Assembly (NCBI RefSeq): GCF_009905615.1
Contig: NZ_JAAAKW010000022.1
Coordinates: forward strand, 1-64,000
Direction of reading: 5' to 3'
DNA from: Pseudomonas sp. SLFW
Lineage (GTDB): Bacteria > Pseudomonadota > Gammaproteobacteria > Pseudomonadales > Pseudomonadaceae
DNA: 64,000 nucleotides
Shown here: piece by piece, positions 8,516-16,722 of the stretch
How positions within the stretch are numbered: position 1 is the stretch's first letter
Layout of the letters: every line of letters begins with the position of its first letter
Position numbers and translations under genes: made by a program
The notes under the pieces: model-generated
Told to the model about the DNA's origin: nothing
Databases searched by the model: none
Seen by the model: the letters and a program-made list of their open reading frames with translations, nothing else

Positions 8516-9526
8516 ATGACCGACACCCCTCATTTCCCCCTGGCCGCCGTCGTGGGCGCCGACGCGCTGAAACTGGCGCTGTGCCTGACCGCCATCGACC
8601 CGAAAATCGGCGGGGTGTTGATCGAGGGGCCGCGGGGTATGGCCAAGTCCACCCTGGCCCGTGGGCTCGCTGACCTGTTGGCCAGCGGTCAGTTCGTCAC
8701 GCTGCCGTTGGGTGCGACCGAGGAGCGGCTGGTGGGCACGCTGGACCTGGACGCGGCGCTGGGGGAAGGGCGGGCGCGGTTTTCGCCGGGGGTCTTGGCC
8801 AAGGCTGATGGCGGCGTGCTCTATGTCGATGAAGTCAACCTGTTGCCGGATCACCTGGTCGACCTGCTGCTGGACGTGGCGGCCAGCGGGGTCAATCAGG
8901 TCGAGCGCGACGGTATTTCCCATCGTCACCCGGCGCGCTTCGTGCTGATCGGCACCATGAACCCGGAAGAAGGTGAATTGCGTCCACAGCTGCTCGACCG
9001 CTTCGGCCTGAACGTCGCGTTGAGCGGCCAGACCTTGCCCGAGCAGCGTGGCCAGATCATTCGCCGTCGGCTGGACTTCGACGCGGACCCTGAAGCGTTT
9101 TGTCAGCAATGGGCAACCCAACAGCAACAGCTCAAAGACCGTTGCGAAAACGCCCGAGGCCTGTTGTCGGGCATCGAACTGGACGACGTCAGCCTCGCTG
9201 CTATCACCGAGCGCTGTTTCGCGGCGGGGGTCGATGGGCTGCGGGCGGACCTTGTCTGGCTGCGCGCTGCCCGTGCCCATGCGGCATGGCGGGGCGCTTC
9301 GGCCATTACGGACGAAGACATCGATGCCGTGGCCGAATTCGCCTTGCGCCATCGACGTCGTGAGGCTCCACCACCCCAGTCGCCAGCGGCCTCGCAACCG
9401 GACGCGCCCGCGCACGCACCCCACACGCAAAAAGAGCAGGGCGACGGCCAATGGGGTGAACTGCCCGCCCAGACTGTCGCCACCGGTGCTCGCCGGGAAG
9501 TGCCCAGCTGGCCAAAAAAGCCCTAG
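8516..9526 (+). CDS. Chelatase AAA+ ATPase subunit (ChlI/BchI-like), zero-frame product
   Basis: MoxR/ChlI-type AAA+ ATPase of 336 residues that powers cobalt insertion by CobN. Walker A is GPRGMAKST (residues 38-46) and Walker B is VLYVDEVNLL (101-110); TMNPEEGELRPQLLDRFGL is the sensor/arginine-finger region. Beyond about residue 280 the protein turns into the Pro-rich acidic-type linker that in ChlD joins the ATPase to the VWA domain. The frame ends TGG CCA AAA AAG CCC TAG inside a strong -1 frameshift signal. This short form would be the I-type subunit and the shifted form the D-type subunit. Confidence 0.93.
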   Translation: MTDTPHFPLAAVVGADALKLALCLTAIDPKIGGVLIEGPRGMAKSTLARGLADLLASGQFVTLPLGATEERLVGTLDLDAALGEGRARFSPGVLAKADGGVLYVDEVNLLPDHLVDLLLDVAASGVNQVERDGISHRHPARFVLIGTMNPEEGELRPQLLDRFGLNVALSGQTLPEQRGQIIRRRLDFDADPEAFCQQWATQQQQLKDRCENARGLLSGIELDDVSLAAITERCFAAGVDGLRADLVWLRAARAHAAWRGASAITDEDIDAVAEFALRHRRREAPPPQSPAASQPDAPAHAPHTQKEQGDGQWGELPAQTVATGARREVPSWPKKP

Positions 9527-9561
9527 GCATTCGCCCTCGCCTTAAGACGGGGGCGGATGCC
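9514..9561 (+). promoter_or_regulatory. Programmed -1 ribosomal frameshift signal
   Basis: The heptamer A AAA AAG at 9514-9520 is in the exact zero-frame phase used by dnaX. Five bases later a 14-bp stem starts: 9526-9539 pairs with 9548-9561, with only two G-U pairs and an 8-base loop. The zero-frame stop TAG (9524-9526) sits between them. A weak Shine-Dalgarno-like GGGAAG (9495-9500) lies upstream. A -1 slip continues into the VWA frame without a stop for 223 codons. Programmed frameshifting in chlD genes of cobalt-chelatase loci has been reported. Confidence 0.85.
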
Positions 9562-10191
9562 AGCCCCCGACCGGGTCGACTCAACGGCGGTAAAAGCGGT
9601 GCTGCCCGTTCCGGGACCGACGGCGCCATTGCCTGGCTGCCGACGCTGTTGAAAGGCCGCCCCCAGCGCCGCGCCGATCTGGTTCGCCAGCCGCGAACCC
9701 GGCGTGAACAGACCCTGTGGCTGGTGATCGTCGACGCCTCGGCCTCGACCCGACGCCATCAAGCGTTGAGCCTCGCCAAAGGCGTTCTCGCGCAGCTGTT
9801 CGATGACGCGTATCGCCAGCGGGCGAGGTTGGCGTTGTTGACCGCCGGCGGTGCGCAGGCGCGCTGGCAGCATCACGGCCTGAAAGCAGGCTCGGCGTTG
9901 CAGCCGTGGCTGGAAACGTTGGGGGCGGGGGGTGGGACGCCGCTGTTCGAGGCCATCGAAGAGGCAGGGCAGTGGCTGGGCAAACGCCAGCAACGTCATC
10001 CGGGCGAATCGCAACGGGTGCTGATCCTGACAGATGGCCGCGTGAAGGACATTCCGCCTCTCACGGGCTTCCACTGCCCGAGCCTGTTGATCGACATCGA
10101 GCGTGGGCCCATCCGGCTGGGAAGGGCCGTCGAACTCGCCCGTCAATTGAACGCCGAATACCGGCATATCGATGCATTGACGGACGCTTGA
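9520..10191 (+). CDS. VWA domain of the chelatase D-type subunit, -1 frame part of a ChlI-ChlD fusion
   Basis: The -1 frame is open from 9460 to 10191 and contains no ATG or GTG before the VWA domain; the first possible start is a TTG at 9649. Joined through the frameshift at 9520 it extends the ATPase to about 558 residues. The joined part reads ALGIRPRLKTGADASPRPGR, then AIAWLPTLLKGRPQRRADLV, then the MIDAS motif VIVDASAST. This is the layout of ChlD/BchD medium subunits. GGGTPLFEAI and LTDGRVKD complete the metal-ion site. I read it as the C-terminal half of one gene, not a separate gene or a pseudogene. Confidence 0.85.
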   Translation, partial: ALGIRPRLKTGADASPRPGRLNGGKSGAARSGTDGAIAWLPTLLKGRPQRRADLVRQPRTRREQTLWLVIVDASASTRRHQALSLAKGVLAQLFDDAYRQRARLALLTAGGAQARWQHHGLKAGSALQPWLETLGAGGGTPLFEAIEEAGQWLGKRQQRHPGESQRVLILTDGRVKDIPPLTGFHCPSLLIDIERGPIRLGRAVELARQLNAEYRHIDALTDA

Positions 10192-10248
10192 AGCTGCTCC
10201 CTATAAAAAGCAGCTAAAGGGCGGCCCGTATAGTGCCGCGTCCGATGA

Positions 10249-10515
10249 TCAGGCGGGCATGGTCCAGGGTTCGAGGCAGTAGCCTTCGTCGCTGATTTCT
10301 GCACGGGCCTGTTCGAGAAATTGCGCCAGTTGCTTCGGATCGGAGTAGGCGCTGCTTGGGATCTGTTTGCGGCCAATACGGGTGCTGGTGCGATCAACCA
10401 CGGTCAGGCTCAACTCGCCGTTACCGTCCTGTGGTGCCCAGGCGACGCAACGGAAAGGTTCGAAGGCGTGACCGGCGATCAAGAGAGCATCGTTAAAGCG
10501 CAAAGGGGCGTTCAT
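10249..10515 (-). CDS. Conserved hypothetical protein, 88 residues
   Basis: I do not recognise a named family. The 88-residue protein starts MNAPLRFNDALLIAGHAFEP and alternates strands and a C-terminal helix (DPKQLAQFLEQARAEISDEG); it is acidic, has no signal peptide and no membrane segment. A GAGGA ribosome binding site precedes the ATG. It is convergent with the chelatase gene and separated from it by a short AGCTGCT/AGCAGCT hairpin at 10192-10215. Codon use fits the surrounding genome, which supports a real gene. Confidence 0.7.
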   Translation of the reverse strand: MNAPLRFNDALLIAGHAFEPFRCVAWAPQDGNGELSLTVVDRTSTRIGRKQIPSSAYSDPKQLAQFLEQARAEISDEGYCLEPWTMPA

Positions 10516-10903
10516 GGAAAGTCCTCAAAGTGCCCGTATCAGTTCAATCACCGTTGGCGGGCGTCCCAAGCGGTGCGTACTTGTACTGATGACCTTCGCG
10601 GGGGGTTGAGTCACACGATGAGCCGCTTTTTTTCAAATTATTTCATAAGAACCGATTTATTTTTCGGCGCATGTCCGTGTTTCGTGGCGTTTACGGGTGT
10701 TAAAGGCCTGATTCAGTCGGCTGATACCCCTTTTAGTGCCATTTCGCCAATGCTAATCGCGTTTAGTTCTTAGGCTTATAGATAAACAATCCAAGCGAGT
10801 GTCAAATATTTGCTAATGTAACAACCAAGGTCGCCAAGACACTGTTTCTAAAACTTTTTTTATTCTGAAATGTTATTTGAATCCTGGCGCCAAGGAATCT
10901 CCC
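10516..10903. other. AT-rich intergenic region upstream of the VpsR-like regulator
   Basis: A 388-base gap between divergent genes, clearly richer in A and T than its surroundings, especially 10620-10670 and 10740-10870. No REP element and no credible gene is present. It should hold promoters for both flanking genes. The base composition would suit an H-NS/MvaT-type silencer or a regulated promoter, which is inference. Confidence 0.6.
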
Positions 10904-12223
10904 ATGCATGAAATGGCATCGATCCGCCGCCTGTTAATTGTCGAACCCTGCGAGGAATGTTTGCGTCTGATTCCCGGTTTACGTACAGCCGGCTGGGAAG
11001 TGGACAGTTGCACCCTCGCGTCCGCCGCGTCCCGCCAATGCGACGTCGGCCTGATTCGCTTGATGCCTCAGCATTTCGAGCAGCCTCAGCTCATCAAAGA
11101 CCTGATTATCCGCAGCCATACGGAATGGATCGCTGTGCTGACCGCTGATGACCTGCGGCGGGAGTTGATCGGGGATTTCGTCTGCGAATGGTTTTTTGAT
11201 TTCCATACCTTGCCGTTCGACGTCGCCCGCGTGCAGGTGACCTTGGGTCGCGCCTATGGCATGGCCCGTCTCAGGGCTCAAGGCGCCCGATACGGGAATG
11301 GGGCCGAGCACGAAATGCTCGGGGAAAGTCGGCCGATTCGCGAGCTGCGTCGCCTGCTGACCAAGTTGGCGCCGACTGAATCGCCGGTGTTGATCCGCGG
11401 CGAAACCGGCACCGGCAAGGAGTTGGTGGCGCGCACGCTGCACATGCAATCCCAGCGGCGGCTACAGCCGTTCATCTCGATCAACTGTGGCGCCGTCGCC
11501 GAGCATCAATTGCAGGCGGAGTTGTTCGGCTACGAGACCGAAGGCCCCAACGGCAACGTGCAACGCAAGCCCGGTCGGATCGAGGCCGCGAATGGGGGAA
11601 CTCTGTTTCTCGACGAGATCGGTGACCTGCCGCTGGACGTCCAGGCCAATCTGCTGCGTTTTTTGCAGGAGCGTCATGTCGAAACGGGAGGCGAGCGGAT
11701 TCCGGTGGACGTGCGGATTCTCGCCGCGACCCATGTGGACCTTGAGGCCGCCATTCGCAAGAAGCGGTTTCGTGAAGACCTGTATTACCGGCTGAATGTG
11801 CTGCAAGTCGGCACGGCGCCGCTGCGGGAGCGGCATGGCGATCTGGCGTTGCTGGCCAACCATTTTGCGCATTTCTACAGCCAGGAAACCGGTAGACGTC
11901 CGCGTAATTTCAGCCAGGACGCCTTGGTCGCCATGGGCAAGCATGATTGGCCCGGCAACGTTCGCGAGCTGGAAAACCGCGTGCGACGCGGGCTGGTACT
12001 GGCGGAAGGGCGGCAGATCGAAGCGTTCGACCTCGGGTTGCTGGGGGAAGAGGAAATCAGCTCCAGCATGGGCACGCTGGACGAATACAAATGCCGGGCG
12101 GAGCGTCAGGCGCTGTGTGACGTGCTGACACGCCACAGCGACAACCTCAGCGTCGCGGCGAAAGTCCTGGGGATTTCACGGCCGACGTTTTACCGGTTGC
12201 TGCATAAGCATCAGATTCGGTGA
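10904..12223 (+). CDS. VpsR-like AAA+ transcriptional regulator lacking GAFTGA
   Basis: A 439-residue enhancer-binding-protein homologue: degenerate receiver-like domain (1-120, no aspartate at the usual phosphorylation site, CDVGLIRL instead), AAA+ domain (about 135-370) and Fis-type HTH (about 400-439). Walker A GETGTGKE and Walker B GTLFLDEIGDL are intact, but the sigma-54 contact loop reads ELFGYETEGPNGN, so GAFTGA is missing. VpsR of Vibrio also lacks normal sigma-54 engagement, and the DFHTLPFD segment recalls its N-terminal domain. It probably acts with sigma-70 or binds a ligand such as c-di-GMP (inference). ATG 10904 follows AAGGAATC. Confidence 0.85.
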   Translation: MHEMASIRRLLIVEPCEECLRLIPGLRTAGWEVDSCTLASAASRQCDVGLIRLMPQHFEQPQLIKDLIIRSHTEWIAVLTADDLRRELIGDFVCEWFFDFHTLPFDVARVQVTLGRAYGMARLRAQGARYGNGAEHEMLGESRPIRELRRLLTKLAPTESPVLIRGETGTGKELVARTLHMQSQRRLQPFISINCGAVAEHQLQAELFGYETEGPNGNVQRKPGRIEAANGGTLFLDEIGDLPLDVQANLLRFLQERHVETGGERIPVDVRILAATHVDLEAAIRKKRFREDLYYRLNVLQVGTAPLRERHGDLALLANHFAHFYSQETGRRPRNFSQDALVAMGKHDWPGNVRELENRVRRGLVLAEGRQIEAFDLGLLGEEEISSSMGTLDEYKCRAERQALCDVLTRHSDNLSVAAKVLGISRPTFYRLLHKHQIR

Positions 12224-12252
12224 GTGGCCTGACAGTAGGGGTTGGAATCAAG

Positions 12253-12286
12253 CCCCGTTACGCCCGAAGGCCTTGGCGTGACGGGG
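12253..12286 (+). terminator. Hairpin after the VpsR-like gene
   Basis: A 12-bp stem, 12253-12264 with 12275-12286 (CCCCGTTACGCC / GGCGTGACGGGG, one G-U), starts 30 bases after the stop codon. There is no long T-run, so intrinsic termination is plausible but not certain. Confidence 0.55.
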
Positions 12287-12291
12287 ATCAT

Positions 12292-12384
12292 CTGTAGGAG
12301 CGAATTCATTCGCGAAAGCGGTGGTACGGACGACGCAACTGCATTGAATGTACGGCCGTTTCGCGAATGAATTCGCTCCCACAG
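12292..12384. repeat. REPIN 4
   Basis: Inverted GTAGGAGCGAATTCATTCGC / GCGAATGAATTCGCTCCCAC arms between the convergent VpsR-like and NadR-kinase genes. Confidence 0.9.
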
Positions 12385-12477
12385 TAGGGATCGCGTCGGG
12401 CGCGGATGTGAAGGTGATCGCGAAGTCCTGTGGGAGGGTGTTCGACTTGGTAACTCAGGTTGCTGCCACCACCGGAA

Positions 12478-13002
12478 TCAGCCGTTCAACAACCGCTCCA
12501 ACGCCGCAACCGCCCTGTCCCTGCGGTAGCTCCAACTGCCGCCGATCACTTCATAGCGTTGGCCGTGCCGGTCCAGCCATTCCCGGCTGGCGTCGAAGAA
12601 TGCCTGACGCTCGGCCAGCGAGGGCTGGCAACGCTGGCCGTCGCCGATCCATTCCACGCCTTCGGGGGAGAGCAGCAGATGCAGGTCGTAGTGCCGGTCA
12701 AGCAGGGCCTGTTCCAGCCATGGCGGGCAGTCGCCGAACAACGTGCGACTCCACAGGATGTTGCTCAGCAAATGCGTGTCGAGAATCAGCAGTTCAGGCG
12801 CACGTGCCCGGGCCGCGTCTTCCTGCGCCAGCTGTCCCCGTGCGATCGCCGGGATGTCGGCGTAACAGGTGTCACGTTGTTCCTCATCGATGAACTGGCG
12901 CACGTATTCGCCCACCAGTTCGCCGCCGAAGCGCTGTTGAAGATGATCGGCCAGCCAGCTTTTGCCGCTGGATTCGGGGCCGGCCAATACCAGAACTTTC
13001 AT
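12478..13002 (-). CDS. NadR-type nicotinamide riboside kinase (AAA family ATPase)
   Basis: A 174-residue P-loop kinase matching only the C-terminal ribosylnicotinamide kinase domain of NadR: LAGPESSGKSWLADHLQ is the Walker A region and LLILDTHLLSNILWS carries the Walker B aspartate. It would phosphorylate nicotinamide riboside to NMN after uptake. It lacks the HTH repressor and the adenylyltransferase domain of enteric NadR. It lies six bases downstream of pnuC on the same strand, forming an uptake-and-trap pair for NAD salvage. Confidence 0.9.
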   Translation of the reverse strand: MKVLVLAGPESSGKSWLADHLQQRFGGELVGEYVRQFIDEEQRDTCYADIPAIARGQLAQEDAARARAPELLILDTHLLSNILWSRTLFGDCPPWLEQALLDRHYDLHLLLSPEGVEWIGDGQRCQPSLAERQAFFDASREWLDRHGQRYEVIGGSWSYRRDRAVAALERLLNG

Positions 13003-13008
13003 GGGGGA

Positions 13009-13572
13009 TCAGCGCGCCAGGGCCGGGTCGGCTCGCCAGTCGCGCCACCCTTGCACAGCCAGCAAGGTGAACAACGCGTACAACGCTGCTGTCAGGTACA
13101 GCGCCTTATAAAGGAACAGCCCGACGAAAATGACATCCAGCACGATCCACAGCGGCCAGCATTGCACGCGCTTCTGGGCCATCCACACCTGCGCCACCAG
13201 GCTGAAGCCGGTGAGGGCGGCGTCGAGCCACGGCTGCGCCGCGTCGGTGAAGTGCGCCATCGCGGCCCCCAATGCAAGGCTGACCACCGCGCCGATGGCC
13301 AGGCTCAGGGCCAACGCGCTGCCGCCCAGTGCCGTCACCTGGCGGCCTTCGGCGACGGCGCCGCGACGGGTCCATTGCCACCAGCCATACAATTGCAACA
13401 CGGCATAGACACCCTGCAACAGCATGTCGGAATACAGCTTCACGTCGAAGAAGATCCAGACGTACAGCAGCACCATCACCAGCCCGATCGGCCAGCACCA
13501 GGGGTTTTGTTTGACTGTCAGCCAGACGGCAATGACACCGAGTGCTGCGGCGAACAGTTCAAGCCCGGACAT
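13009..13572 (-). CDS. pnuC: Nicotinamide riboside transporter PnuC
   Basis: Inner-membrane facilitator of nicotinamide riboside, 187 residues with about seven hydrophobic segments. Family features are the WLTVKQNPWCWPIGLVMVLL segment near the N-terminus and LQLYGWWQWTRRG in the middle. A clear AGGAG precedes ATG 13572. It is the first gene of the pnuC-NadR kinase pair. Its leader contains a GC-rich hairpin (13661-13678) about 90 bases before the start; no known riboswitch was recognised there. Confidence 0.93.
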   Translation of the reverse strand: MSGLELFAAALGVIAVWLTVKQNPWCWPIGLVMVLLYVWIFFDVKLYSDMLLQGVYAVLQLYGWWQWTRRGAVAEGRQVTALGGSALALSLAIGAVVSLALGAAMAHFTDAAQPWLDAALTGFSLVAQVWMAQKRVQCWPLWIVLDVIFVGLFLYKALYLTAALYALFTLLAVQGWRDWRADPALAR

Positions 13573-13905
13573 GGAGACTCCTGCGAAGGGGAAGGGGAAG
13601 AGAGAAAAAAGGCCTGCGATTGTAAGCGGTTTGAGGACCGTTGTGGCGCGCAGATTTCAAGGCGGGCAAAGACCCGCCAGCAACCGGTCAGATGCACTTT
13701 ACTGCCCCTCCACATGAAAGATTGCGCACCCGTATCCGGGCTAGAGCGTTCGTCGTGAAGGTCTGTTAGGATCGCGCCGCTCGCGTGTTCGAGCCGCGAT
13801 CTTGACTGTTCATGCTGTTTTTACATCGGACCGTTTATCGTGTCCTGAACAGTGCTGGAAACATATCAAGAGAGCCCTGCCACGAGCAGGCTCCACTCTG
13901 GGGGA
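13573..13905. other. Divergent intergenic region pnuC/uppP
   Basis: 333 bases containing promoters for both directions. The only distinct structure is the 6-bp GC hairpin GGCGGG-CAAAGA-CCCGCC at 13661-13678. No gene or REP element is seen. Confidence 0.55.
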
Positions 13906-14739
13906 ATGATGGATCTTTGGACCGCCGCACAGGCGTTAATACTGGGTGTCGTGGAAGGGTTGACGGAGTTCTTGCCGATCTCCAGCACCGGGCACCAGAT
14001 CATCGTCGCCGACCTGATCGGCTTCGGCGGCGAACGGGCAATGGCCTTCAACATCATCATCCAGCTGGGGGCGATCCTGGCGGTGATGTGGGAGTTTCGG
14101 CACAAGATTTTCCAGGTCGTCACCGGCCTGCCGACCCAGCCCCAGGCCCGCCGTTTCACCGTGAATCTGATCATCGGCGTACTGCCGGCGGTGGTACTAG
14201 GTGTGCTGTTTTCCGACCTGATCCATGAATACCTTTTCAACCCCATTACGGTGGCGGCGGCGTTGGTCATTGGTGGTTTCATCATGCTGTGGGCTGAACG
14301 CCGCCAGCACGAAGTGCACGCTGAAACCGTTGATGAAATGACATGGTCCGACGCGCTCAAGGTGGGTTTCGCACAGTGTCTGGCGATGATTCCCGGCACT
14401 TCGCGTTCCGGCTCGACGATCATCGGTGGCCTGCTGTTCGGCCTGTCGCGCAAAACGGCGACGGAGTTTTCGTTCTTCCTCGCCATGCCGACGATGATCG
14501 CCGCGTCGCTGTACTCCGGTTACAAATACCGCAACCTGTTCCAGCCCGATGACTTCGCGGTATTCGCCGTCGGATTCATCACCTCGTTCATCTTCGCGAT
14601 GATCGCGGTGCGTGCCTTGCTGAAGTTCATCGCGACCCACAGTTATGCGGTGTTTGCCTGGTACCGGATCGCGTTTGGTTTGCTGATTCTGGCGACCTGG
14701 GTATTCGGTTGGGTCGATTGGTCCAGCGTGCAGGGCTGA
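13906..14739 (+). CDS. uppP: Undecaprenyl-diphosphatase UppP (BacA)
   Basis: Membrane enzyme that dephosphorylates undecaprenyl diphosphate to recycle the cell-wall lipid carrier and confers bacitracin resistance. The 277-residue protein is full length and has both signature motifs, [17 protein letters not shown] near residue 20 and [15 protein letters not shown] near residue 165, with about eight membrane segments. ATG 13906 (or 13909) follows GGGGGA; an upstream GTG start adds an unconserved leader. The next gene starts four bases after its stop. Confidence 0.95.
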   Translation: MMDLWTAAQALILGVVEGLTEFLPISSTGHQIIVADLIGFGGERAMAFNIIIQLGAILAVMWEFRHKIFQVVTGLPTQPQARRFTVNLIIGVLPAVVLGVLFSDLIHEYLFNPITVAAALVIGGFIMLWAERRQHEVHAETVDEMTWSDALKVGFAQCLAMIPGTSRSGSTIIGGLLFGLSRKTATEFSFFLAMPTMIAASLYSGYKYRNLFQPDDFAVFAVGFITSFIFAMIAVRALLKFIATHSYAVFAWYRIAFGLLILATWVFGWVDWSSVQG

Positions 14740-14743
14740 TGCG

Positions 14744-15178
14744 GTGAACCAACGCGTCAAACCCGACGTCTCCCGTCGCAACGACAACGGCCCGGTTCGC
14801 GGGCTGAAATTCAAGCTGCTGGCTCTGGCGGTGCTGTGCGCCTTGCCGCTGTACGGCCTGATCGTGTCGGGCGTGCGCGGCGGATCGTGGTGGCCGCTGG
14901 CGGTCTATCCGCTCATGAGCCTGCCGGCGGTTGCGTTGTACGGCTATGACAAGAAACAGGCCCGCACTCAAGGCCAGCGGACACCGGAGAAAGTCCTGCA
15001 CGGCGTCGAGCTGCTGGGCGGTTGGCCGGGCGCATTGATCGCACAGCAACTGTTCCGCCACAAGACACGCAAAGTGTCCTATCAGGCGGTGTTCTGGCTG
15101 ATCGTGCTGCTGCACGAATTGTTCTGGGTCGACCGGGTGCTGATGGGCGGGCGTTTTTTGGTCCGGCACCTGTACTGA
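14744..15178 (+). CDS. DUF1294 membrane protein
   Basis: A 144-residue protein with three hydrophobic segments and the DUF1294 core YGYDKKQA...RTPEKVLHGVELLGGWPGALIAQQLFRHKTRKVSYQ, of unknown function. In other bacteria this domain is often fused to a cold-shock domain; here only a short basic N-terminus precedes the first helix. GTG 14744 lies four bases after uppP, so the two are probably co-transcribed. Confidence 0.85.
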   Translation: MNQRVKPDVSRRNDNGPVRGLKFKLLALAVLCALPLYGLIVSGVRGGSWWPLAVYPLMSLPAVALYGYDKKQARTQGQRTPEKVLHGVELLGGWPGALIAQQLFRHKTRKVSYQAVFWLIVLLHELFWVDRVLMGGRFLVRHLY

Positions 15179-15196
15179 CAACGCGGTCGAGGGCGT

Positions 15197-15541
15197 TCAG
15201 AGCTTGAGCGCGACCTGCCGCCGTTTCGGCAATTTGCTCACCACCCATTGGTGAGAGCGGGTCAATAATTCCCGCAATTCTTCATCACCCATGGGGTAGG
15301 GATGCGACAGGGTGATCCAGTGCGCGCGTGCGAGGTAGGGCGCAGGGCGCACGCCGGGTCGGTCGACGTAACCCAGAAACAGGTCCGGCCCGACCTTGAA
15401 CGCCAGATCGTTCCCCGCCAGCCCCATGACCGCGAACATCTTGGTCTCGGCGATGGAGAACACCCGCACGCCACCCCATTTGTAGTCCTCCCTTGCGCCG
15501 GGCAATGCCAGGCAAAAGGCGGCAACGTCTTCGATATCCAT
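15197..15541 (-). CDS. MmcQ/YjbR family protein
   Basis: A 114-residue protein of the MmcQ/YjbR fold. The family pattern is visible in LPGAREDYKWGGVRVFSIAETKMFAVM and the later ARAHWITLSHPYPMGDEELRELLTRSHQWVVSKLPKR. Members bind DNA or act as accessory proteins; the substrate is unknown. The start MDIEDVAAFC was chosen because it aligns with the family; an upstream in-frame codon adds 11 residues. It is convergent with the DUF1294 gene, with 18 bases between the stops. Confidence 0.85.
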   Translation of the reverse strand: MDIEDVAAFCLALPGAREDYKWGGVRVFSIAETKMFAVMGLAGNDLAFKVGPDLFLGYVDRPGVRPAPYLARAHWITLSHPYPMGDEELRELLTRSHQWVVSKLPKRRQVALKL

Positions 15542-15612
15542 AGGCTTCCTGTAGAAAAACTTCTGCCGGTGCACGTTTTAACAGAATCAGTGTGAATTTG
15601 GGGGATACCGCA

Positions 15613-16698
15613 ATGCCTCTTACACGTCGTGGGTTTCTGATGGGTGGCGCAGCGCTGTGCCTGCCGGGCGCGGCCAGTGCCGCAGTGGGTTTTAACTGGA
15701 CGACATGGCCGGAGCTGCTGGCGGGGGGCGACGGCCACGCTCAAGCTGCCGGGCTGCCGGATGCGGCCATCGAACACATTCTCGAACGAGGGGGCTGGTC
15801 GCCGTCCGCGGACGACAACATTCAGGGGGAAACCCTGGACGTCGGGTTCGTCAAAACGCTGATGCTCGATTATCGCAACAACCCTCAGAATTCCACGGCG
15901 CAACAAGGATTGGGGCTGATTGCCTTGACTCTTGGCGTCGCGCAATGGGGCATCGACGATCCCTCGGGCCTGCCCCCCGACCCGGTGCAGAATGACTGGA
16001 AGTCACAGACCAGCGCCAACACCGGCAAGCACCTCATGAGCTATGGCGTAGGTGGGGTGGGCATTGCTCACATGGATCAGGGCGATCTGTTGGAGTTCAT
16101 CACCTACGTCGCCCAGTCCGGGCTGGTGCCCGCCGAACACAAGGTCGCGCTCCTGCGCCTTGCGGACCCCGCGCTGTACCCGGCCGAAGGGGTCGGCGTT
16201 TATGGTCAGCTTCGAGCGGCGGGTTTATGTGCGCCGGTGCAGATCGAGGCGGACCTGGAAGGCGCCGCGTTCAAGCACTTTTCAAACCCCCATTACCCCA
16301 GCTACTGCGACAAGTACCGCAATCCTTCGCTGACGTCCCTGGACTGGCAAACGTTCCGGACCTTCATCCGCGCGGCGCTGCGCACCAAGGCCGGGCAACG
16401 CTGGCTGTTTCAGAGCTGGCTGGAAAAGTACTGGACCAGAAGCCTTGCTGCCGTGCCTGCGGGCGAGGGCGCTGCGGAAGAGCTGTTGGTCAACGTGCGC
16501 CTGCGCAACTCCCTGCCGGCCTGCGCCGATCGTGCCGTGAAAACCCCGGCCTCTGACGTCGAAGGTCGGGTGCGGCGTGAGCTGGAGGAATACGCCAAGT
16601 GCGCGCCCAGTGCCTATGAGCGCCGGGCGACGGTGATGCTCCGTTCTGTCGTGCTGTACCGACATTTCACCGGCGCCGCACCGCTGAATCTGACGTGA
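15613..16698 (+). CDS. Hypothetical Tat-exported protein
   Basis: No family is recognised. The 361-residue protein begins MPLTRRGFLMGGAALCLPG, a twin-arginine signal (TRRGFL) with an AASAA-type cleavage region. Cysteines near the C-terminal half (LCAPV, SYCDKY, PACADR, YAKCAPS) could form disulfides after export. Trp- and Tyr-rich stretches (FNWTTWPELL, WLFQSWLEKYWTRS) suggest a globular periplasmic protein. It stands alone between convergent and divergent neighbours, so the context gives no function. Confidence 0.75.
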   Translation: MPLTRRGFLMGGAALCLPGAASAAVGFNWTTWPELLAGGDGHAQAAGLPDAAIEHILERGGWSPSADDNIQGETLDVGFVKTLMLDYRNNPQNSTAQQGLGLIALTLGVAQWGIDDPSGLPPDPVQNDWKSQTSANTGKHLMSYGVGGVGIAHMDQGDLLEFITYVAQSGLVPAEHKVALLRLADPALYPAEGVGVYGQLRAAGLCAPVQIEADLEGAAFKHFSNPHYPSYCDKYRNPSLTSLDWQTFRTFIRAALRTKAGQRWLFQSWLEKYWTRSLAAVPAGEGAAEELLVNVRLRNSLPACADRAVKTPASDVEGRVRRELEEYAKCAPSAYERRATVMLRSVVLYRHFTGAAPLNLT

Positions 16699-16722
16699 CC
16701 CGCCAGAAACGTCAGGATTGGC

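Noticed and set aside
9514-9526. Chelatase frame change as a sequencing error or pseudogene
   Set aside because: The A-run is part of a complete frameshift module with phase-correct heptamer, spacer and stem, and both coding halves look under selection.
9649-10191. VWA protein as an independent gene starting at TTG 9649
   Set aside because: There is no ribosome binding site at the TTG. The frame is open upstream, and the upstream part encodes conserved ChlD linker residues joined by the frameshift signal.
13621-13741. TPP or NAD+-II riboswitch upstream of pnuC
   Set aside because: The conserved cores of these classes could not be found; only a simple GC hairpin is present.
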